Shown here one piece after another: positions 54,861 to 64,000 of a stretch of DNA of 64,000 nt (position 1 is its first letter; each line of letters begins with the position of its first letter). The notes under the pieces are model-generated. The model searched no databases, was not told the DNA's origin, and was given only the letters and a program-made list of their open reading frames with translations. A program made the translations under genes and the position numbers. Source of the DNA: Synaphobranchus kaupii (taxonomy: Eukaryota > Chordata > Actinopteri > Anguilliformes > Synaphobranchidae). The DNA is taken from the NCBI GenBank assembly GCA_029718625.1, contig CM056379.1, forward strand, positions 69,744,670-69,808,669, read 5' to 3'.

Positions 54861-55885
54861 AATACGGTGATTTTAGTTGTGGTCCACAGGTTCTCAAGGG
54901 CAGCTCATTTCATTGCCCTTCCCAAACTGCCATCAGCTTCCGAGACAGCCCAGCTGATGGTGGACAATTTCTTTAGGCTGCATGGCCTCCCACTGGACGT
55001 TGTGTCTGACCGCGGCCCACAATTCACCTCAAAATTCTGGCGCTCGTTCTGTGCCTCGTTGGGTGCGTCCGTCGGCCTCTCTTCCAGGGCTGCACCCGGA
55101 GACCAACGGCCAGACGAAATGTACTAATCAAACCCTGGAGAGTACCCTTCGGTGTCTGGCCGCCGCCAAGCCTACTGCTTGGAGCCGCCATCTGGCCTGG
55201 GCGGAGTACGCACACAACACCTTGCGCAATGCCTCCACTGGTCTCTTGCCTTTCGAGGCTCAGGTGGGGTATCAACCTCCTTTATTCCCTGAGTTGGAGA
55301 GAGATGTGGAGGCACCTGCTGCAGGTTCTTTTGTACGAAGGTGCCGAGTGGTTTGGAGACGTATGCGCGTGTCGCTGTTACGCGCCGTGGCCAAACAGAA
55401 GGCTGCGGCCGATAGACATAGTCGCCCTGCTCCCTCTTACAGAGTTAGGCAGCGAGTGTGTTTGTCCATGCAGGATGTACCCCTACGCATGTTATCCTGC
55501 AAACTCACCCCGCGATTCGCGGGGCCATTCAAAATAACCCAGAAAATTAACCCGGTCACTTTCCGCCTTCTGCTACCGCGCTCCATGCGCATTCATCCTA
55601 CATTCCACGTCTTGCGGCTCAAACCCGTGTTGGTCAGCGCGCTGGCTCCGGTGGAGGAGCCGCCCCCACCCCCCCACCTGGTTGGGGGAGGCCCTGCCTA
55701 TACGGTCCGTCGCATTTTGGCCGAGAGACGTGTTGGCAGGGGTCGCCAGTTTTTGGTTGACTGGGAGGTTATGGCCCAGAGGAGCGTTGCTGGGTCCCGG
55801 CCAGAAACATCCTGGACTCAGGACTCATTAGGGACTTTCACAGGGGCAAGCCTGAGGGATCGCCCGGGGTCGTCCCTTAGAGGGG
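54861..55885 (+). pseudogene. pol: Gypsy D integrase and chromodomain
   Basis: It starts in the integrase core ('[19 protein letters not shown]'), keeps the second Asp ('[11 protein letters not shown]'), then a one-base shift near 55080, the Glu region changed ('[11 protein letters not shown]', Lys for Glu), a GPF/Y-type C-terminal domain and a chromodomain ('[12 protein letters not shown]', near 55750) shortened by a shift. Not functional. Confidence 0.85.
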
Positions 55886-55891
55886 GAGTCC

Positions 55892-56130
55892 TGTCATGGG
55901 GTTGGACAGTCTTTCCCCTTCGTTGTCATTCGTCGCCTGGGCAGCGTTAGGGCGCTATTGTTCCATTGCGTTTTACACTCCGTTCCGGGGTTTTCTGTTT
56001 CTCAGGTGCTCATTCGTGTCACCTGCAATTACCTGTGCCTTATTTAAGCTCCGCGTTTCCTGCTTCTGGCACTTCTGTATTTCTAATTCACACTGTAGCC
56101 TAGGCTATTTGAAAAACAATAAATGCAATA
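55892..56130 (+). repeat. Gypsy D 3' LTR (partial)
   Basis: It begins TGTCATGGGGTTGG after a purine-rich tract (AGAGGGGGAG). A TATA-like 'ttatttaag' is near 56042 and AATAAA near 56120. The end is undefined because the 5' LTR is also broken. Confidence 0.7.
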
Positions 56131-59100
56131 TTCACTGGACAAGGTTTTGAACTTTTTTCAGTCAAAACCATTCTATTTATTTACAGACTGTAGGCCTAGA
56201 TGAAGATAGCTGTATTGTAATAACATCTGAAGCGCATTTTCAGAACTCGAATGTCTGTCTATTGCAGTGCGCGAGTTTTCCATTGAATGACAATTCACGC
56301 ATTAGGTATAAATGACAATACGCGCAATAGGCTTGATATACTGTAGGTGTTATCAGCAAAGTGTTTAATGGATAGCCATTGTCCCGTAACAGAAGATTGT
56401 CCCCCCAGAAGATTACAGGAATTATTGGCAAATATAGGTTAAGTCATTGCTTGAGCCAGGATAATTGCGAATAGTCTATACATGTAACCTTACACGTACC
56501 ATCGCACATAACCTGGATGTTGATGGAGTGGGTTGAAAGCAATTTAATGTGGCATTCCCCTTCGCTGAGGAACAGGTATGTGGTCTTTGACCTATGGACC
56601 CTTGTATTATTATGCATTTTTTGATAAAGCCTCCACAATAATAATATTTCACATTGTAATCTTGCTATTTTTAGTCATGCTTGTGCGCGCCCCTGTGTGT
56701 AGGGGTGTACGCCTTTGTAGACATACTTATATGCGCCGTTAAAATAACATGTAAACAACTGCGACATGACTTTAGACCAGGTTTGTGGTGGTTTTAGCGC
56801 AAGTGCTTTCTGCTGGCTCAAGATAGCAATATGTCAAAAATTATCCTGGTCACTCCTCATCTTAAGACCAACCTGCCCAGTTCACTTGCAGTGGGCGCAA
56901 GAATACTTGGTATTTAAACGACGTGAGCGCTCGGTGCTATAGTGAACCCTGCACCGGGTGTAAGATAGCAAAGACACTTGCGTTTGGGTTAGCGCCGGGT
57001 GTAAGACAGCCCATAACATTTTTTTTGTAATGATAAATTCATAATCAATATTTATGTTTAGGGAAAACCAATACTTTTATTCAGCATTTTTTAGCAAGCT
57101 CTGTGGATGTATTATTTAAATATGGTTGTCTCCATAAATATCCTGTATCTATAGCCTTTAAGTTCTGGGTCTAATTAAATCAATTCATAGCCTAATTGAT
57201 TAATATGCTTAATCTAAATTGCTTGCTTTTAACAGTTGTAATTATTACGTTTGCATTATGCACTTAAAAGGCTACATTTAGTCTTGTGAATTTAACTGAA
57301 AATAAAAATTAAGTCATAGGCCTATTCTAATTGAAATTCAGAAATACATTTAACGGCATTTTGAATTTATGGATGCAGTATGTATGGTCCTAGCATGTGT
57401 AAATTTTGTTTGTACGTACGAGTTACAAAAACTTTGATGAATGCCAAAATTATACAATATATATTATATTGTATTATGAATGAGGCCCATTGTGTCCAAT
57501 GGTTATTTAAATGGACCATTTAAAAATTATTTTCCACATTCAATTTTTTAAGACATTTTCAGTAATTTCTATTCCTGAAACTGAATTGAGTGAATGATGC
57601 AGTCAAACTGTAGGTAGTGCAGTATTCCTTCCAAGAGGAATTCAGCTTTCATATTTAAGATGGTGTGTTTGGCTTGAATGAGAATTTTCCTTATTTAATG
57701 TATATTTGATGTATGCATCCAGGACAATACTTTGCTTGCTATTTTTTGAATTCACAAAATTAATTTGCATATTTTGTCATCCTTTTAAGTCTAAAATGTA
57801 AGGCCATTCAACCTGTAAATGTGTGATTGTGTAACCGTGTTACTGTTGCTCTGGAAAAAGCTGTACCTGCTCTAATTCAGTCCAACCTCTGGGAATGCAG
57901 ATAGATGGATGAGAGAGGCGGACACTCAGGGTTGCGTATGTAGAAAACAATGAAAAAAGATTACTATTCTGTTCTTACTTTGGCAGTGTCTTCTTTTCTT
58001 CAGGGAAACTTTCACTTGAAAATCTACCTTACCATCTGTGAATTGAGCATCAGAAAACCTACTTTCATAACAATGGGTAATTATTTTAAATACTCTCAAA
58101 TGAGGACTATAATTCTATAGAACACAGTACTGGCATATCTGGAATGCTCCTGATTTTTATGCTTTATGAATCCACCATTTATTTCCTATCAAAGACCAGG
58201 AAATGTTCAAAGCACTGAGTGAAGCGGTGAAGTGTCCCTCAGGTCTCAGCAGAAAAACATCAGGTTGAGGAAGTCAATCTCCCTGTCTAGATCAGCCAAA
58301 AAAAAAAGCCACAGCCCTTTTTATTTCATTTTGGAGTATTCCTGTTTCATATCATGTTTGTAACTTTGTATCTTTTTAACATATTAAACTTTCTGAGTGC
58401 AATAAATGCAGTTATACCAACCTGGTCTCACAGCCCATTCGTATCTATTCTACGAAATTCCAGTCCCGAAAATTCGTACTTATTTTACGAATTAGCGATC
58501 GCACACCACGTGACTTTACGATTTTCTCCGATGAATTACGAGACAAAACGGAGATCCACCATTTTTATTTCACGGTCAAATAAAGCGAATGGGTAAGCTG
58601 CCGGTATTGTACTTATAGTTTATACTTATAGTTATAGTACATTCATAGAATACCTTTCTTATTTTGTAATTGCATTTTAATGCAATATGATGTATAATTC
58701 TCTGCTTTATCTGTGTGGGTTGCTATTTATAGGCTAGTCTTGTAGGCTATTGCTTGTATTAAACTAGCTGAAGTTAGCTAGGTCTGTTCAGATCAGTACA
58801 TACTGCATAGGCTGCAATATGATTATTAATGGATTTAGCTTGTGAACTAGCCATCAGAGCGTGTCGTTTTCGGTTCTTTTGAGACGTATAACATGAGAAA
58901 ACCGAGCATATCTGTAATGGAAACAACCGCGTCTCCCCATTAACTTCTGTAATGAACTGCGATTCCCATGATTCTGTGCGCTGTCTGTGTGTATTGCCCA
59001 TAGACTGCAGAGACGTGACGGGTTGACCACAGAATTGGCTTCATGCCCCAATGAGCAGCTCCCATGGGAATCCATGGAACTGGTAAGCGGAAGCTGCCTC

Positions 59101-59157
59101 CAGTTTTTTTGTTATCTCGATGGTTGAACTTTCATTCATAAAACCAACAAAAAAAAA
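56131..59157. other. AT-rich non-coding DNA
   Basis: Three kilobases without a convincing gene or RNA. A stretch at about 58416-58600 ('ctggtctcacagcccattcg..') resembles dispersed fish repeats but has no second copy here. Confidence 0.5.
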
Positions 59158-59525
59158 AGTCTGCCAGTCTGCAAATAACAGGATTCCTAAATGCTATATG
59201 CAAATCCCATATGCAAAAGGTCTATAAAAATCTTTTAAAAATCACATATGCCATATACAAAACTTAAATAAAATAAATATGTAGTAGAGAGCTAGCATAT
59301 ACATTTCTTGCTAAAATTAAATAGTTCCCTAATACATGGTACTCCTTATAAAAAAAACATTGTATAAGAATTGTATAGAAATATATAATATAATAGGCTA
59401 CTAATCAACATGCTTTTTTATAAAAACTTTGCAAGTATGATCATATATGATTTTTACAGACCTTTTGCATATGGGATTACCTTCGTAAGCATTTAGGAAT
59501 CCTGATATTTGCAGACTGGCAGACT
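59158..59525. mobile_element. Small MITE
   Basis: Terminal inverted repeats of about 75-90 bp start AGTCTGCCAGTCTGCAAAT (59158) and end with the complement (59525). The interior is AT-rich and non-coding. A- and T-runs lie at the outer borders, so a target repeat cannot be read. Confidence 0.8.
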
Positions 59526-60419
59526 TTTTTTTGTTGTTGGTAGTTTAAGCCAACACAATCTCTCAAGCATGGTACACAGCAGATATAGAATGTACAAAAT
59601 ACACACTGTTGTTATTTATAATAATTATAATAATAATAATAATAATAATGCAATTTTATTTAAAGCTTTTTTACAGAAAAATCCTATTACACAGTTAAAG
59701 TAAAATATATAAAAACAATGGATAAATAAAACAAAAGACTAAAATGAACATGAAAAATATTCTCAAATCCAGAAGCTTGAGAAGCAATGCAATAATAATG
59801 GTATATAATGTAAGGAAGACTTAAAATTCAGTAATTAGACTATCAGTTTCCTTTTCAATTTAGAATTAAACAAATTTTGTAGGCTGATAACCACAATGAT
59901 AATTTTCCATGCCAAATAAGCGTTCATGCGCGGCTCTCAAGCCTACAATACTTCGGCATAACCAGCAGGTAATGTGCGTATGTCAAGTGAAGACCTGACG
60001 TGGAGCTACGACCATTTCCACGGTCAAATGGAGTCACGTTGAAATTTGATAAATCACTACTTTGTCGTGATTTTTTACGTACGCCACACGTAAGATCAAA
60101 TTTGATCAAAAGTACTTTTTATAAATGAGGCCCCTGGTCTTGGCCCTTCTGCCCTTCTGACCATCTTCTGGCATAGACTCAAGACTCGCCTGTTTAGATT
60201 GCATCTTTGCTTCCTGAATTAATTGTTAGCATGCAAGTCTTGCTTTTTGTAATAGCATTTTAGGGGCATGTTAACAGTGATTTATACATCAACACTTGCC
60301 ATGTTACTGACATTTTAGTTAATGTATTATTTAGACTTGTACTGTTTTTTTTTTTCAGTATACCATTGTTTTTTTATTGGACATTTCTCTTATATAGCAG
60401 TATTTCTCATTCCCCCCTC
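59526..60419. other. AT-rich non-coding DNA with (AAT)n run
   Basis: An (AAT)n microsatellite lies near 59608-59650. Around 60150-60215 a short piece resembles the C-terminal end of an L2-type LINE ('tcaagactcgcctgtttagatt'). Nothing else is supported. Confidence 0.5.
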
Positions 60420-61307
60420 TACCTAACAGGTCAAGGAGAGGATATCAGCCTGCCTGGCTGACATTTCTATGTGGATGGCTACTCATCACCTGAAGCTCAA
60501 CCTTCACAATACGGAACTGCGCTTCATACCTCACAGGACCTCCTCACTGCAAGCCCTCTCCATCACCGTCGACGGTACTATGGTGGCTGCCTACCGCTCT
60601 GCAAGGAACCTGGGGATGGTCCTGGATGACCAGCTGGACTTCATGGAGCACATCAGGGCAACAGCACGGTCCTGCAGGTTCCTCCTGTACAACATCAGGA
60701 GGATTCGACCATACCTGACCACCTACTCGACCCAGCTTCTCGTCCAGACCATGGTTATCTCACGCCTGGATTACTCCCCCCAAAGTTTTCACACATCACC
60801 CCCCTGCTGAGGTCAGTCTACTGGCTGCCGGTCGCCGCCAGGATCAGGTTCAAAGTTCTGACCCTGGCCTACGCTGCAGCCAAAAGGACAAGCCCTTCCT
60901 ACCTGCAAGACATAATACAACACTAAACTCCAGCTCGACCACTTCGCTCTGCTCGTCCGGACTGCGGAGCTTCTCCACCCTAGCTCCCCAGTGGTGGAAC
61001 AAACTCTTCACTCCTCTACGTTTTGATCAAACACTGCCTGCACACCTCTTCAGAAACTCACCTTGACTGTTTTTAGCTTGTTTCCTGTTCCTTAATTCTT
61101 TGTTGATTTTATAGTTTATAATGTCTTGTTGTCTTAGCCATAGCTTACTGTGTACTATACTCAATGTGGATATTATACTATGGATAGCTGCTATGTTATG
61201 ATAAGAAATTAGCTCTATCTGAACTGATGTCATTGACCTTCGGTATGGACTTATTGTGTGTCGCTTTGGATAAAAGCATCTGCCAAATGAATGTAATGTA
61301 AATAAAG

Positions 61308-61340
<33 letters not shown>

Positions 61341-61345
61341 TTATG
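60420..61345 (+). pseudogene. LINE (L2-group) C-terminal remnant with 3' tail
   Basis: The plus strand reads 'FADI..WMATHHLKLNLHNTELRFIP', 'RNLGMVLDDQLDFMEHI' and 'LLYNIRRIRPYLT..LVQTMVISRLDY', RT C-terminal blocks of an L2-type LINE, then a frameshift. The 3' end 'ggataaaagcatctgccaaatga' and an (ATT)n run (61308-61340) are typical tails. A second such tail copy follows at about 61365-61410. Confidence 0.8.
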
Positions 61346-61446
61346 CAAACTTATGCACTTTTTGCCTTGTGAGTCGCTCTGTATAAGCGCATCTGCCAAA
61401 TGAATAAATGTCTGTATTGATACACTTCTGTAATGTGATGGACCCT

Positions 61447-64000
61447 TTCTAGATTAAATAAGATAAATGTCCAGCTAATAAAAGCTTGAAGATGCTGAAG
61501 TTCAATACGTCTCTGAGTGAATTAATACTAAATTTATTTTACAGTGCATTGTGTACGCTATATATTGATGTATTGTAAATTATCTCTTCTCTTTCAAAAC
61601 CTGATGGCCAATATACGGCATATAGTAATAATGTTTATCATTTTAGTCATATAAAGGTTTGAAATTGTATATACCACAACATCTGATATTGATTACAATG
61701 AAAACACCAATTTAAAATGGGTAGAAAATTATTTTTATATAATTACGAAATTATAAAATCCCAGATCATGGGATAGACTACATTAAAAACATTTTTTTTA
61801 AAATATATATATTTTTTACATACAGCTGACACACTTGTCATTTTTATGTATTTAAAGGGAATGCTTTCATTACTACAAAGCTTTCACACTCGGCTACTAC
61901 ATGCTGTTCACTACTGTCTGCTTATTAATTATCAACCTGCTGGATTTGGAAAGCATTATAAATGTCTAGAAGTAGCTAAGATAATTATCTAAGTATTAAA
62001 AGTTGGGTTCATGTGAGTAGCGTGATCCCATTCACAATAAACGGAGGGCATCTTCGTGTGTGTTTACGGTTGTATCAAGCGGAACTACATTTCGGCGCCA
62101 TTTTATTGCTTCGCGCTAAGGAAAGTCTTGCTGGGAATTGTAGTTTTCTGTGAAAATGTATTCCCTATATACGTAATTATCTAGGAATTGCTAATGTATT
62201 ATCTAGCTAGCAAGCCAGTTATGCTAGCTACGCTAGATACTGCAAGTTTCTGGCATGTTGACCACCCTGACATGGATTAATTAGAATATAAATATACCCA
62301 AATTGTAAACTATGAAATTAAATACAAGAGCTATGGAAGGGTCAAAGGTCACAACAGTAGGATTAGGGTTATGGGTTCCTTAAAATCTAGAGGCTTGAAA
62401 TTCGGAACTATTAATATATCCATGGCCTACATTGCAGAAGCAAAAGAACAGACCCCTAGCACACATAGACGCTCAATAGCACCACCTACAAATCTCAACT
62501 TTTTAAAAACTTTGACTCCTCCTACCTGAAGCACAAAGGCAGCCAAGCATCCCAAATTTAGTATACAAGGACAACTCAGCACCCCCTGTGACATATATAT
62601 TTACATGTAAGCATAAATTAAACTTGTCCTAATTAATTTGACTAATGATGAAAAATAGATCTATGAAGGCTGTTAGAATGTTCATAGGTCATTTTGGGTT
62701 ACTGCTGAACACTGCAGTCAGCTTCCCAAAATTGTAGAAGCATGACATTTTGCTAACTGAGTCTCATCAGGGCCTCTAGCATGTAGACCAAAAATTAGAC
62801 CCCTGAACACAGACTCTGTAGCGCCCCCTTGAAAATGTGATTTTTGAACATTTTGGGCACTCGCCATTTGTACACCGAATGATGTATCATGCTGAAATGT
62901 CGGAATCTAGACCACCTCTAGACATACTACAAATAATATCAGAACCAGATCTCTAGCTACAAAAAAAAGTGCAGTATATGCTTTCAACAGGGGGCGCCAC
63001 TTAAATTTCAGAATTAATGTACAACACTTTCCGAGGTGATTCTTAGGATCAAGCCGAGTCAGAAAACATCAGTCATAAGAACATTTCAGTAAAAAAGACA
63101 ATATAGGACTGCCTTTTGACTATTAATATTAATATTAAGCTATTAATATTGAAAATGTATATCCTGTCTATCAGCAGCTAAAACAGGCGTAGCTAGCTAG
63201 GTACCTAGATCTGGTTGAACGTAGCTAGCATAACTGGCTTGCTAGGTAGATAATACAATAGCAATTCCTAGATAATTACGTATACAGGGAATATATTTGT
63301 AAAAAAAAACTACAATTCCCAGTAATACTTTCCTTAGCGCAAAGCAATAAAATGGCGCCGAAATGTAGTTTGATACAACCGTAAACACACACGAAGATGT
63401 CCTCCGTTTATTGCGAATGGGATCACGCTACTCACATGAACCCAACTTTTAATACTTAGATAATTATCTTAGCTACTTCTAGACATTTATAATGCTTTCC
63501 AAATCCAGCAGGTTGATAATTAATAAGCAGACAGTAGTGAACAGCATGCAGTAGCCTAGTGTGAAAGCTTTGTAGGAATGAAAGCATTCCCTTTAAATAC
63601 ATAAAAATGACAAAGGTGTCAGCTGTATGTAAAAAAAATATATATTTAAAAGAGAAAATTGTTAATGTAGTCTATCCTATGATCTGAGATTTTATTGGTA
63701 ATTATATAAAAATAATTTTCTACCCATTTTAAATTGGTGTTTTCATTGTAATCAATATCAGATGTTGTGGTATATACAATTTCTAACTTTTATATGACTA
63801 AAATGATAAACATTATTATTACTATATGCTGTATATTGGCCATCAGGCTTTGAAAGAGAAGAGATAATTTACAATACATCAATATATGGTGTACACAATG
63901 CACTGTCAAATAAATTTTGTATTAATTCACTCAGAGACGTATTGAACTTCAGTGTCTTCAAGCTTTTATTAGCTGGACATTTAGCTTATTTAATCTAGAA
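61447..64000. repeat. Large inverted repeat (foldback) at window edge
   Basis: 61447-62232 reappears inverted at about 63220-64000 (outermost pair ttctagattaaataag / cttatttaatctagaa). Arms are about 785 bp at roughly 95% identity by eye, with a spacer of about 990 bp. No coding frame. Each arm carries ACTACAATTCCCAG (62131-62144 on the minus strand; 63309-63322 on the plus strand) and a GGCGCCATTTT-type block. The repeat may extend beyond the window. Confidence 0.88.
62131..62144 (-). promoter_or_regulatory. ZNF143/GFY-like motif in the left arm
   Basis: ACTACAATTCCCAG matches the core of a motif common in vertebrate promoters. It is mirrored at 63309-63322. Whether it works here is unknown. 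Confidence 0.4.

Noticed and set aside
56131..59157. Search for a host gene in the longest element-poor stretch
   Set aside because: Frames are all under about 85 codons, AT-rich and without domain, splice pattern or codon bias.

Overview
The window is a transposable-element graveyard from a vertebrate genome, almost certainly a ray-finned fish. It holds L2/Maui-type LINEs with the typical teleost 3' tail, a Rex1/CR1-like LINE, Tc1/mariner elements with 'CAGTGCATCCGG'-type ends, sushi-type chromodomain Ty3/gypsy elements, a gamma/epsilon-like endogenous retrovirus (ERV), hAT and TTAA-flanked (piggyBac-like) elements, and many microsatellites. I see no host protein-coding gene, rRNA, functional tRNA or CRISPR array. 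All gene-like content is mobile-element coding sequence, mostly broken.

Layout. 1-6.4 kb: AT-rich DNA with a foldback repeat (870-1965), an LTR-like repeat (2778-about 4030), an 875-bp TTAA element (4461-5335) and the tail of a gypsy pol gene with a probable 3' LTR (about 5465-6235, minus). 6.4-27 kb: one large nest. An L2 LINE (minus) is split by an env-less ERV (minus, 7441-26365). The ERV is itself split by a young, full-length sushi-type Ty3/gypsy element (7510-14853, TSD CAATG, LTRs differing at 5 of 1497 positions), by a LINE with (AAAT)n tail (about 16746-17785) and by a hAT element (19715-23400, 8-bp TSD GTTGTTAC). 27-32.4 kb: a TTAA element holding a Tc1 relic, then a second L2 fragment in the opposite orientation, split by a nearly intact Tc1/mariner whose transposase has a stop at the third catalytic residue. 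32.4-41 kb: a decayed gypsy (minus) split by an L2 copy, its LTR split by an intact-ORF LINE (36619-39889, 1034 aa, 13-bp TSD, (GAA)n tail), then a 1.16-kb Tc1-derived foldback. 41-46.3 kb: a decayed sushi-type gypsy, a Rex1-like LINE end and a Tc1 relic. 46.4-56.1 kb: a third chromodomain gypsy split by an ORF1-esterase LINE, itself split by a second 875-bp TTAA element. 56-64 kb: mostly unassigned AT-rich DNA, a small MITE, a LINE 3' end, and a 2.55-kb inverted repeat reaching the window edge.

The most interesting signals are in the young sushi element: a textbook -1 frameshift signal joining gag to protease (C CCA AAA plus a stacked stem-loop), and seven copies of a small hairpin in the transcribed LTR region, two of which carry compensatory base changes that keep the stem. 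Also notable are three long inverted repeats, the intact LINE, and a rearrangement in which two opposed L2 fragments abut the two ends of one TTAA element.
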